Shown here one piece after another: positions 53,430 to 64,000 of a DNA stretch of 64,000 bases. Positions within the stretch are counted from its first letter, which is position 1. The number at the start of each line of letters is the position of its first letter. The DNA is from Gigaspora rosea (lineage: Eukaryota; Glomeromycota; Glomeromycetes; Diversisporales; Gigasporaceae). The notes under the pieces were generated by a model. It saw nothing but the letters and a program-made list of their open reading frames with translations. It had not been told where the DNA came from and searched no databases. Position numbers and translations under genes: made by a program. The stretch lies in NCBI GenBank assembly GCA_003550325.1, contig QKWP01000794.1, forward strand, positions 70,718 to 134,717, given 5' to 3'.

Positions 53430-55728
53430 TCAATAGTCAATAACTTGTACATATTGCTGTATAGTTAATATTAAAAAAAAAAACATAGCCATAAGGATAT
53501 TGACAGTCATTACAAGAAATTTTTTTATTATATCCTCTCTTCTCCTCCATGTAAATGAAATTTGTTTGTTATTGCAAATTTATATATCAAACATAAGATG
53601 TCAGAGACCCCTTCCCCCTCAGGATATTACGTAACATATGTCACTATCCTAAACATAACTATGCAATAACTAATCTCATATAATGCAATAAGTCAACAAT
53701 ATGATTAAGCCAACTAAGGGGTTCTCAAGCATCTCGTTCAATAGATCAGAGTCAAGCAATTAATTAGCTGATAGTTGAATAAATTGGCTAAGTGATTCAT
53801 ACCTCGATTAATAGCAAATTCTATTAAGAGAACTTTTCTTCTCGAATAAACTATTTCTAGTAAAAAATTTTGTTTACATAGTACTGTATATTTCAAATTT
53901 AGAAGCTATGTCTTTTTCAAAATATGGTAATAATTTATCCTTTAATTAACCATATAAAATAACCCGATTACTATATATCAAGAAAACAGTAATTTGTGAG
54001 TGTAAAGCGAAAACTTTATTTCCGCCAATACTCGACAGTTCAGAATATTTTTATTACAGCATCAACCCGCTATGTTTCACTATGTTAACCAAATTCATCA
54101 TATTCATGGTTTTTCACTATGCTCCTAGTAACTTCAGCATAACTTTGATTATTATTTTTTTTTTGAACCAGTAAAGTTCCGATTTTGAGATCGATTATTT
54201 TCTAACTTAAGCTTGACACTCATTCTTTACAATGTCTAGATTATCTGTTATGATCTATAGAAATTTATTTTGTCATCATTTTTAAATTATAAAAAAGGAT
54301 CGAAATAGTGTGTGTATAAAAGATGTACGCGAGAAAGATGACGTTGTAAAATTTTACTCTCGCTTATTAAAACATAGATACACAATACATTTGTGACTAG
54401 AAGAAAACCAAACCTTGAGTCTTAAAATTATGATTTATTCTTCAATTCTCATTAACACTTCTATTCTACTGTATTTTACGTAGTTATTGCCGTATCTCAA
54501 ATTCAAGTTGATCGAATGTCTTTGAGTTTTGCTTTATTCTATTTTTTACTGCTTTTAGATAAACTATATAGCTTTAATAATATAAAAATAACGTTAAAAT
54601 TGTAATGTTAAAAGTTATGCATTAATTTCATATTTTAAGGAAGAAAGGAAGAACATTGCCTCATTACACCAAGAAATTTTTAAAATAAGGAAATGTATTA
54701 CACATGACCATTCTGCCCATTTTTTCAAACATACTTATAAAAAACGGACAACATTCCTTCTCAATCATGTTCTAAAGGCTGCTCCACCAATATAAATCCA
54801 AAGTACAAATTGTACCAATTGATGAAGATTTATCAAAGATATATTAGGCTGTTCTAATTTGATCCTTTGTTAAATATAGCAATAATAAACGATTTATAAA
54901 TATAGACGGGTAAAAATGTGAGATTTTAATTGGCAGCAAATTTTTTTGAACAACTAACATAATTTTTATATTAAAGTGTTGTTATTTATCCCTTATATAT
55001 GAGGCTCAAAGAGGGAGGGCAAGGGTGGCAACGGGGCCAATGGAGCTCGGTGATTACGTGAATGGAACTGAAAAAACTAGTATCATTTTATTCCATTCAG
55101 GGCTCCATTGGCTCAATCCGCGGCTCTATTGGGCTCCATTGAGCTCCATTGCCAACCCTGGGAGGGGGTATGTTAAACTTAGTTTTAAATTGGCGTGGCT
55201 GTATTATCATTAAATTGATTAGATGCCGACTTAATGAGGTTTTAATTAACGATTTTGCGTGAGATTGGAATGACACTACGTATTTTGTAGAGAAAAACTA
55301 GTGATAAGACATGTTTTTAAATTGTCAGTATTATTTTTACCAATTACTATAGTATACAGCAAAAGTTTAATGTTATTCAAGAAAAAGCTATTGAAAACAT
55401 CTTGTCATTCCTTAAAGTTTGATATTATCCTTAAAATTTTAAGCCTTTAATGTCGTAAAGACATAATATTAACTTCCTACTATACATTTATTGTAATCTT
55501 GTAATCTATGTATTAAATAAAAGAAAAATTTTGTAGAGCTTAAATTAGGACCGGTTAACCGAAAACCAGACATTCTTGAGGATCATTAGAATTAAGTTTA
55601 GAGGGTTTCATTTCGCTCATTTATGCAAACCATTTAGGACAATAAATCAGGTTTCTCATAATTAGCTTTTAAGTAAAGTTTGGACTTGTAATATATGAAA
55701 CATGTTAATTATTGCCAGGCACTGGAAC
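53430..55728. other. 3' flank of kelch D, matches block B
   Basis: No gene. It is collinear with 18625-21322 apart from the MITE at 19012-19230 and the faulty duplicate at 19808-20137, both absent here. The MITE-like palindrome at 55019-55163 is the best-preserved of three copies. Confidence 0.6.
55019..55163. repeat. Block-resident MITE-like palindrome, best copy
   Basis: Ends CAAGGGTGGCAACGGGGCC and, on the other strand, CAGGGTTGGCAATGGAGC, flanked by G-rich GGGAGGG / GGAGGGG. The CAGGG start suggests hAT. The interior has repeated GGCTCCATTG units in both orientations. Confidence 0.68.
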
Positions 55729-57404
55729 TCAATATATAGGAGTTCGCGCATATGTTTCGGGTGGAGATATTCCAGGTGTATAAACCGTAGACATATGTGT
55801 TTCACGAATATGATCATCCTTAGATGTTCCAGGTGTCGCAATAAATTTTTCTTTATGTCGATTTTTATAAATAAAAAATCCAATAATAAATAAAGCTACA
55901 GATAAAATAACTACGCCTGCACCAATGCCAACTCCAATATATAGATTTGAGGAATTATTATTTGTTTGATCTGTTGAGGAATTACCGTTACTTTGTGTTT
56001 GTTTAGCTGGATTTGTTGTAGGTATATTAAATGTAGTAACCCAGGTGTAATTTTGTATATCAAGTATATAAATATTATTTGTGTATAAATTTGTTGCTGA
56101 GGTTGCACCTAAATATGTAAAATTTAAACAACTTTAATAAATTTCTTTAAATAAATATTTATTTAAAAATTAATTACCAAATGCAAGTATCATATAATTT
56201 TTATATAATGCAGCAGAATGCTGTGTGAGTGGTGGTGCACTTATTCCGGAAACACTTGGAACAGACCACACCCAGGAATTTGTATTTAATACTGCAATAT
56301 CAGAAAACACATTGTCAACTTTGGTAGAATTAATTGTTGAACCTCCATATATGATAATATTTCCATCCTGGGCTAAAAACAATAATTAATAAAATCATAC
56401 ATCAAAGCCATAATTTAATTGTTAATACAATAATATTATATATAGCATACGTACTTAAAACAGCAGAATGTGATACTCGAGATGCAATAGTAGAACCACT
56501 AGCAGACTAAATAAGAAAATATATTTGTGAAAAATTAGGTATAATCATTATCAGAAATAACATTTATTTATATTCACTACTTTAGTAGACCAGGTGTAAG
56601 ATTTTGTGTCGAATATTTGAATCTGGATTTTAAAATTAGTTAAAAATAAAACTTTAAAATAATGAAGGTTTTATGATACGTAAAATTAATAAAATTATTA
56701 TAAAATACCTGAGATATATTATTAAGATTTGCTGTACTTGAACCACGCCCACCAATATAAACAATAAGACCACTTGGCAATAATGTAGCAGTATAGTCGA
56801 CATTAACAAGGACGGATTGAGATTGAGTTTGTGTTGACCAAATCATAGTGGTGATATCAAGTATACTCATATCATTATAAGCAGTAGTTGTTATATTATC
56901 ATCATTACCACGATTAATTCCACCAAAAACAAAAATTTTCCCATAATTGTCAATAACAGCTTGCATTTCATTACGAGCTTCAAAGCTAGAATTAAAATTA
57001 TTAATTGTTGGTGTTCTCCATTGTGAAGTCTTAGAATCAAATTTATACACTGATGAAGTATATGAAAATGTATTTGTATTTGCAATCCATGTTCTTCCTC
57101 CAATTAAAAAAACTGTTGAATTATCAATAGGACTAAGGCAAGATGTGCCAAGGATATATCCTACTGGCATTGCAATATCACTATGCCATGGAGGCATAGA
57201 AATATTAAATGAACTCGATAAATCAAGATACCAAACTTCATTAGGAAAACCTATAGAAGAAGTGTCTCCACCAAAGAAATAAAGTCTAGTACCAACTAAT
57301 GTGCTAGCCTGTTCACGTCGAGGACTAGGTATATTTTGGCAAATGACAAAAAAAGATACTGAATTAAATACGACAAAAAAAAGGATGTAATATAACGATT
57401 TCAT
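55729..57404 (-). CDS. Kelch-repeat single-pass membrane protein, copy D (intact)
   Basis: Five exons on the minus strand: 57404-56709, 56622-56581, 56506-56455, 56372-56178 and 56108-55729. All introns are GT-AG and phases agree, giving 1365 bp, or 454 residues plus stop. Residues 1-23 are a signal peptide (MKSLYYILFFVVFNSVSFFV). Kelch-type blades run through about residue 350, with YFFGG, VFLIGG, IFVFGG, VYIGG and IIIYGG strands; these form a beta-propeller that usually binds proteins or glycans. A Ser/Thr/Asn-rich stalk precedes a membrane helix at about 385-408 (GVGIGAGVVILSVALFIIGF) and a short basic-then-Pro-rich cytosolic tail (FIATPGTS, YTPGISPP). The stop falls at TPIY|TGA, seven to eight residues before the end used in copy C. 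The ligand is unknown. It is the only copy here with an undamaged predicted frame. Confidence 0.85.
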
Positions 57405-58863
57405 GATGATATCTAAAGAATTGTATCAAGCATATGTCGTAGCAGTATTAAATTGTGACGGAGAAAAAAAAATTCTAATCTGAGCATGTATGTACTTATT
57501 TCCGTATGTGATACAGACAAAAAATTAAATAGCATGCATTGTAAAGTGCATTTAGATAGGTCTAATTGTAGTACAATTGTGCTATAAAGAGACACAATTG
57601 TTATTATTGATCAATATAATCATTATTGGCTGGCCCAAATAGAAAAAAAAACAGAAAATTTATATAGTGTGTTACACATTAAAACAGCCCTTTTTTGCAA
57701 TTTGTTGAAAATTGGGTTTTCAATAGATTTATATATATTTTGACATGATCGATATTTTTCAATTATAAATGAAAGTCGATTTGCGTAATAAAAAATCAAG
57801 ATAATTGTAAAAGAAAAATTACATGAGGCCAACACATCACGAGATTACCTGATAGTCACTTGTTACATTTAACCAATCAAAATCGTTAAATTTAATTAAT
57901 CCCGGATCAGTCCGAAAATCAAAACAAATGATTTAAACTCAATTATCTTTGTAACATCCCATATAACTTGGCACGTTTCACAAACTAGAACAGATCGTGC
58001 GGACGGCTATCGTCGCCCGGTTTTATTTAGATTATTATGAATAAATCCGTAAAAGATAAGGCTACAGTATAAGTGTCATATCGAGTTTTAACAGGTTTAT
58101 AATTTATACGCAAAAATCTACTTAATGAACAAGATGTGAGACCAACTAATTATCATGTACCATTATATATCTGGGAATGGACCAGAAAAATCACCCTTTA
58201 GAGTGGTTTCGAGTTTTGTGAAAAGTATGATTAAAGCTTGTATTACTGAAATTTCAATTCCAGATTTTGATTTATTATAGGCTTTTATATGAGCAAGGTA
58301 GCATGAATTAATTCGTCAAGTTAAATTGGCAGTCTTCTAATTGTTTGTTATTCTATTTTTAGAATGCTATATCTTAGATGAAATGATTTTCAAGTCTAAA
58401 ATCCCAATATTTTGTTAAGGTAATATATTATAAAAATTTTACTGCATATAAATAAGAACCGATACTTTAATTTGAATTAAAACTCTTAAAATTGGTTATA
58501 AATTGTCAAATAGTAGTTTTTCTAGTCCACTCACCGTATAAACAATAAGTTTAATTAATTCATAATTTTGAATTATCATCAATTGCTAATTATTTTATTC
58601 AGTTAGAAGTAAATTTCAAGTTTACTATATTTTTAATTTTTTCAAATTATATTTGGTAACTAAATTAGATAATTAAAGAGTAATATTTTTTGTGTGTATA
58701 AAACTTTATATCATATTGATACAACTATTGTAAGTATTTCGTATAAATAATTCTTTTACATATCTTTTACATAAAAAGAATGAAATAGTAAAGGTATTTT
58801 AATTAATAAGGTTTAGAAAGAGTGCACATTAGTTAATACTGTAGTAAATTCAGGGTCTCCCAT
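57405..58863. other. Upstream region of kelch D
   Basis: 57405-57660 and 57985-58170 match the upstream DNA of kelch B. The 290 bp between (57668-57961) are absent from B, and ATATA lies at both junctions, so this is probably an insertion in D. From 58200 the sequence is AT-rich with no gene. Confidence 0.5.
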
Positions 58864-59019
58864 AATTAGCTTTTAAAGTAAAATATGGACATGCAATCTA
58901 TGAACGATGATATAATTATTACCGGCACTAAATATTTTCGTCCTGGGCTAAAAACAACAATAATTGTCGCAGATCATAATTTAAAATGAAATCTACATTT
59001 TCTACTTAACATGCTAGCC

Positions 59020-59130
59020 TAGAGATTGTACCCGTTGGGAAAACCTCTACCCGGTTACTATTAAATTACCGGATATCCGGATAAATTACTATGTCACACA
59101 ATAGCAGGTTCTACCCGGGTACAATCACTA
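59020..59130. mobile_element. 111-bp hAT-type MITE, nested
   Basis: Exact 8-bp duplication TGCTAGCC (59012-59019, 59131-59138). The inverted repeats are TAGAGATTGTACCCG and TAGTGATTGTACCCG. The centre contains CCGGATATCCGG. The TAGAG start resembles that of the hAT element at 31389. Confidence 0.87.
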
Positions 59131-59184
59131 TGCTAGCCTTCTAAAACCTACTAATACTTGTTAATTATAATTTTTTTTTAAAGC

Positions 59185-59212
59185 TAACCTTAACCCTAAA
59201 CCCTAACCCTAA
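59185..59212. repeat. Short interstitial telomere-like repeat
   Basis: CCTTAACCCTAAACCCTAA followed by one more CCCTAA. It lies inside a MITE, and a related element at 40686-40894 has TTAGGGTT in the same relative place, so it is a part of the element and not a chromosome end. Confidence 0.7.
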
Positions 59213-60289
59213 AAAATGCACCCCAAAAAAATTTAGTTTTCGAGATTTTATACTATAATTTCATTTTAATCTGGATTTCATTATAATCTGCCACAATAAT
59301 TGGTAAAACCAGATATCAAATTCAACTATTAATACAATGTTATTATACATAATACGCACTTATAGCAGCAAAATATGCTGCACAAGATGCAATAGTAGAC
59401 CCACTAGCAAACTAAATAAAAATATATATTTGCAAAAAAATAGCATAATTATTATCAGAAATAATATTAATCGTATACATTGCTTTAGTAGACCAGGCAT
59501 AAAATGTTGTGTCAAATACTTGGATCTGTATTTTAATCTTAATCAAATGCAAAACTTTAAGATCTATATTTGAAAGATTTATAATATTATTATATATGCC
59601 ATACCTGAGATATATTACTAAGATTTGTACTTAGAACGTCCACAAATATAAATAGGAAGACCATTTGGCAATAATGTAGCAGCATAGTCGACAAAAATAA
59701 GGGCAGAATGCGAATGAGTTAGTGTTGACCAAGTCATAGTAGAAATATCAAGTATATTCATATCATTATAAAAAAGGGTTATTGACTATTATTTAGCTCT
59801 ACCAAAAAAAACAAAAATTTTCCATTATTGTCAACAACAGGTTGCATTTATTACGAATTGCAAAGCTAGAATTAAAGCTATTAACAGTTTATTTTGTCCA
59901 TTGCAAAGCTTTGAATCATTTTATATACTTATGAAGTATCTGAATAATCTTGTGTCTGTTGGCGAAGTAATTATCCATGCCCTTCTTCCAATTAAAAATA
60001 CTGTAGAATATCAATAGGACTAAGGCAAGATGCATAAAAGCTATATCCTACTGGCATTACAACATCACTATGCCATTGATGTGTAGAAATATTAAATGAA
60101 CTCGATAAATCAAGATACCAAGTTTCATTAGAAGTAGTTGTAGAAGTAACAGCACCACCAAAGAAATAAAACCTAGTCCCAACTAGTGTGCTAGACAGTT
60201 CATGTTGAGGACTAGGTATATTTTGGCAAATAACAAAAAAATATACCGAGCAAATACGACAAAAAAGAGATAAAATATTATGATTTCAT

Positions 60290-60717
60290 AATGAAACCTA
60301 GCTACGTCATAATTAAAATCTAGAACCAATAACAAACTATTATTATAATAATTACACAATTTATCGTTGTTTGCTTTTTGAGCGATACTAGTCATCATGT
60401 GATAAATTTTATACGTAAGCTGCATTGTTTTTGTAGGTAATGTTTAGTAACAATGTGACGGTGAAAAATAGGTTTAATCCGAGCATACACCGATACTTAT
60501 TTCAGCAAATGACACAAATAGGTATGGACGATGAAATAATTTATGCAAGAAATATCAATTTTTTAATCGCTACCTGTTCTTACATATTGTTACTGTATTT
60601 ATATGACTGATTATTACTTTTCGTGATTCACAAATAAAACAAAGACATAATCCCGGAATTTAATTCTGCCGACCAAAGTTGCTTTTTTAAATACGAGTTT
60701 TTTTTTTTACTAACTAT
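60290..60717. other. Upstream flank of kelch relic E
   Basis: Matches 3932-4380 beside relic A. It ends in CTAT (60714-60717), the target site of the solo LTR. Confidence 0.6.
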
Positions 60718-62294
60718 TGTCACTGTTCTCGTGACTTAGATTACGGATTAGATAGAATTTCGGGTTATTTTTTTTATTACATTTTTTTTTAACGTTTTAT
60801 TTTCTTGTTTATTTGTTTATTTTCCTTATTTGAATGACATGTGAGGCCACGAAGTGTAAATTGTTGGGTAAACCGGAAATTGTAGATCCCTGGTACCGGT
60901 ATGCCATGAGTTATCGTCATCATGGCTTATATGAATGACGTAGAGAGGCTTTAATTATTTTGGAGCATTAATGCTCGCGGGCCAGAAGCACGAATGCTTC
61001 AAAGTCTTAAGGCATAGAAGCACGAATGCTTCAAAGCCCTTAAGGGCATAAAGTATCGCGAGAAATATGTTGCGCAGTAATTTATAGTAAATTAAAATGT
61101 ATTTAAAGACCTTCATTTCGCGTTAATAAAGTTTTCTCAGACTTCGATGTCTTTAAATAAGTTTAATTAAAGTTTAAGAATTGATTTCTCAATAAGTTAA
61201 ATTGTGTTAAAAGATTATTACGAATTAATACATTATTTATTTTATTTATCTGTCTCGAAAACTCTACTTAATTATCTCTATTAATAATTTTATCCACCGT
61301 TTTCTTTAATTACCACTTTTTATCCCACCCTCAAACGTTATTAACTACATATAAAAATTCTTATCCTTATTTTCGTGTCACCCCCCTTAAATCACCTATA
61401 TTGTAACTACTTAGTTGGGAGAGAACTATCGGTAGTCCGATTTAACTCTAATAGTTACGGATAAATAAAAGGAGTTTAAATGTAATGGTACGGTTACGAA
61501 AGCGGAGTTTCGTTAATTTATGTAGATTAATAATGTATCACGTGATTACGATAGGACAGCGTAACGGTAAGAGAGATGTTTATTCGAAACAAAATCTTAT
61601 ACAAATAAAGGTCTTTTCAGCACCACACTAGCTTACTTCCTTTATTAAGGGTAAAGTTTAATCGAAGGGAAATCTCTGCCTTTATTCAAGACAAACGCAA
61701 TGCTTTATATACATTTAAATTTTATAACCTTTGCGGACTTTAACACATTTAGGTATTAACGCATATAGGTGTTATGTATATATGCTTAACACATTCATGT
61801 GGTTTCTAGAATCGAACAAATTCATAAGCCTACCACATTAATGTGGTACTAGAGGCTTAATTAAGAGAATTATTACTCCTTACACATGAAGGTGTTAACG
61901 CATTGATGCGTTTATCTAATTTTACTAGAATGGGTGATTATATGTCTATCATCAAGTTTAACGGATTTTGACTAACATTTAATGAAATATACAAAAATAG
62001 AAATGAAAGTGATCTTATACTAAAGAGAAGACCTATTTACAAATGGGGAGGTAAACTAATCGGGAAATTCGAATCTTCAAATGTCACAATTTCGAATTGT
62101 GACAATATCGATCACTTCCGTAATTAAATTGATTGCGTAACCTTCAGTTTGATCGAATTCACTGATTATATAAGATTTCGTGACTGTATATCACGCGCTT
62201 ACTCGTTTAACGACTATTATTTATAGAATTCCCGTTTACTATTGGAGCTAAATTTGCACTTAGTAAGTAACGCTCTCCCAAAACAATAGTAACA
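60718..62294 (+). mobile_element. Second solo LTR
   Basis: Begins TGTCACTGTTCTCGTGAC and ends CAATAGTAACA, with CTAT on both sides (60714-60717, 62295-62298), a 4-bp duplication like the other two LTR insertions here. Relic A's flank at about 4350-4410 lacks it. TATTTAAAGACC near 61098 and AATAAAGTT near 61125 give the promoter-R order on the plus strand. Two copies of AGAAGCACGAATGCTTCAAAG lie near 60987-61040. No internal genes remain. It is a different family from the LTR at 14777 and from the gypsy LTRs. Confidence 0.72.
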
Positions 62295-62298
62295 CTAT

Positions 62299-63414
62299 GT
62301 ATATAATTGAATCAATAATTGTCCTGAAGGACAAACCCGATGTCTGTTTGTTAACAAATTCTAAATTCTGTTTGGATAGATCAGGTGTAACATAAATAAC
62401 AGATAAAAACAATCCTAAGTAATAGTACATATAAAAATTGCCCATCTCAAGAAACAAAAAAAAAAAGAAAATTATTGTATTGTATATATTTTCTGTTGAA
62501 CATTTATTTTTGCGTTTGACAAATTATGTAAAGTTTGCTTTTTTTTAATGCTTTAGTGCAATTGTACTTATTAAGTTGACATAATTGTCCTCGTAATTAT
62601 ATAAAATGAAGGATCTACACCTGCCATTTTTAGGGTCCAAATAAAAAACTAGGTAACAGCTCGACGAAATCGCACTAAATCTAGGATCATAATACGCTTT
62701 AAGATACAGACAATATGGCTTGATTTTTTAAATCTACAAAGTAGCATGATCATATTTGTAATGTATTACAGCTGTTTTCAAAAAGGTGTGAACGATCAGG
62801 GATCACCATATCATGGGAAGTTCGCGATATTTCCCAAATTTCTTCTTTTTTTTTTTACTCTCGCTTCTAACAGAGAAAGATTCTCACCAATTTCCCAATA
62901 GAAATAGTTTTTATAGTTCAATAAAATAATACTATTCTAAGTTAAAGGTAAATTTTAACAGGTGAACTAAGAAATTAATAAATTCCTAAAAACGGTGGTC
63001 ATCTTGAGTCTTGCTTTATATAGTAAATCAACTATTGATCAATTAAAAATGATAGTGCTTTAACGCATTTCTTAAAGTAAAACTTTTACCGATTTAGAGT
63101 TGCTGAATGATTTTTTTTTTTTTTTGATTATATTCAATCTTGATAACCCATTATTGCATCGTGAATGAAGTGAAAATCTAAAAGAATCTTTTTAGAGTTA
63201 TTGAAAAATTTCGTGTATACACATATTCGTAATATCACATTTGCATTTTTGTGCTTGCAAATCAACTCCACGATATAAACACTTTCGAAAACTAAAGAAA
63301 GTCCCTTTTGTATATAAGTTTTGTATCTAATGCATCCGCCATCAATATTAATACGATTATAAAAACAAAATAACATACATTGCATAATTAGCGATAATGG
63401 TAATGATTAGAAAA
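62299..63414. other. Block E flank, then AT-rich spacer
   Basis: 62320-62770 matches block A in three pieces (4390-4480, 14610-14776, 18337-18540) and contains the empty site of the solo LTR at 62615-62618. Beyond 62800 nothing is recognised; the 83-codon minus-strand frame at 63134-63385 has no support. Confidence 0.55.
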
Positions 63415-63542
63415 GGGTATCACGCACTTATTAGTACGAGGTGCTTAAATCGTTACATGGCTAATAATATAAAATTTCAATAATTATCTAACCTAAAATA
63501 TATGCTGATTAAGCATCTCGCACTGATAAGTGCGTGATGCCC
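63415..63542. repeat. Foldback MITE, 128 bp
   Basis: Inverted arms of about 34 bp: GGGTATCACGCACTTATTAG on the left and GGGCATCACGCACTTATCAG on the other strand at the right, each continuing to TGCTTAA. The target duplication was not resolved. Confidence 0.75.
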
Positions 63543-64000
63543 GTCGATAAAAAAGTTAATTATTAAATAAGGTTAAAAATGTAATGCTAAAGGAGCTTTT
63601 TATATAATTGTATTTATTAGTAAGAAATGATTAAGTTGCAAATATAATGTCAAATATTCAAGAAGTTCGAATTATTTTTTTATATATTACAAGTGTTAGT
63701 AAGGCACTGCCAGCACCCCTTTAGTGATCATATTTATGATTTCAAAATAGTCATATGTTTAACTGGCTTATTTATGCTGAAGGTTTGATATGAATTAGAG
63801 AGCTTCTAATAAAATTTTTAAGAAGAGATCGAAGGATTTCTCAGGTATAATGTCTATATGCTACAAAGAATGATTTTGACAGAATGATTTTGAATATTTT
63901 ATTGGTTCATTCGCTAAAAAGAGTGATAATGCAATACAAATAGTTGGAAGTTAGTTTGTATTGATGCTGTTATGATTTTTATAATAAGCTATAGTAAATA
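63543..64000. other. AT-rich end of the window, no gene
   Basis: No recognisable gene or element to the window edge. Confidence 0.4.

Larger units (their letters stand above)
58966..59294. mobile_element. MITE with CCCTAA repeats, disrupted by a hAT MITE
   Basis: The inverted repeats are GTCGCAGATCATAATTTAAAA and GTGGCAGATTATAATGAAATC, flanked by AATAATT on both sides (58959-58965, 59295-59301). Relic A has the empty site (ACAAAATAATTGG near 2455-2465). The interior holds CCTTAACCCTAAACCC and CTAACCCTAA. Same family as 40686-40894. It is interrupted by the 111-bp element at 59020-59130. Confidence 0.78.
58864..60289 (-). pseudogene. Kelch-repeat membrane protein, degraded copy E
   Basis: On the minus strand exon 1 runs from about 60289 to 59612 with recognisable segments (TRFYFFGG-like, NSTVFLIGR-like, YDMVLDITT-like) broken by indels. 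Exon 2 is near 59530-59490 and exon 3 near 59410-59360. Exon 4 is reduced to its first codons (near 58935-58950), and exon 5 to the region of its stop (near 58865-58925), i.e. an internal deletion. A 329-bp MITE (58966-59294) lies in the intron before exon 4. Non-functional. Closest to relic A. Confidence 0.78.

Noticed and set aside
59185-59212. Chromosome end or fusion point marked by CCCTAA repeats
   Set aside because: Only a few units, located inside a MITE whose relative at 40686 has a similar motif.

Overview
This window looks like AT-rich nuclear DNA of an arbuscular mycorrhizal fungus (Glomeromycotina, Rhizophagus-like). That is inferred from four things: a local family of secreted, single-pass membrane kelch proteins with short GT-AG introns; a decayed kinase-family fragment with the CxxC...WCQxC / WTSGNKEID / EWIPF linker typical of that lineage; a remnant of a UDP-glycosyltransferase-type gene; and a dense load of hAT, Ty3/gypsy, Helitron and foldback elements, mostly broken. 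No bacterial-type operons, rRNA, tRNA or CRISPR arrays were seen.

Layout. 1-1.6 kb: alternating palindromes and a CGTCA minisatellite. 1.9-4.5 kb: kelch copy A (relic), carrying two MITEs. 4.5-14.4 kb: a Ty3/gypsy retrotransposon on the minus strand, with both LTRs and a 4-bp target duplication; its gag and pol are broken. 14.78-18.34 kb: a solo LTR split by a 2.45-kb non-autonomous Helitron. 18.6-23.4 kb: kelch copy B, otherwise complete, broken by a 396-bp hAT MITE; just downstream of the gene lie an N and an exact 329-bp duplication that look like an assembly artefact. 25.2-29 kb: kelch copy C, frameshifted. 29-42.5 kb: gene-poor, with nested foldback and hAT elements, a glycosyltransferase-like remnant (35.4 kb), a GC-richer 45-bp minisatellite (37.4 kb) and one possible small three-exon gene (39.4 kb). 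43.1-45.8 kb: a decayed hAT transposase gene. 46.6-47.6 kb: a sixth kelch-block relic (F). 48.1 kb: a candidate small cysteine-rich secreted protein. 48.5-49.7 kb: three polypyrimidine tracts. 50.8-51.1 kb: the kinase-family relic. 53.4-57.4 kb: kelch copy D, the only copy with an intact predicted reading frame (five exons, 454 residues). 58.9-60.3 kb: kelch copy E (relic), followed by a second solo LTR (60.7-62.3 kb).

The kelch genes sit inside larger duplicated blocks. A pairs with E, and B pairs with D and C, in coding and flanking DNA. Because A and E are paralogous, each supplies the empty site for insertions in the other, which allows exact element boundaries and relative ages to be read. 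The main biology visible here is a kelch-membrane gene family being duplicated in blocks and then eroded by transposons. No unambiguous new multi-gene system was found. The best candidates for follow-up are the kelch D/B pair, the short secreted protein at 48.1 kb, the nested mobile elements with defined boundaries and the probable assembly fault at 19.8 kb.
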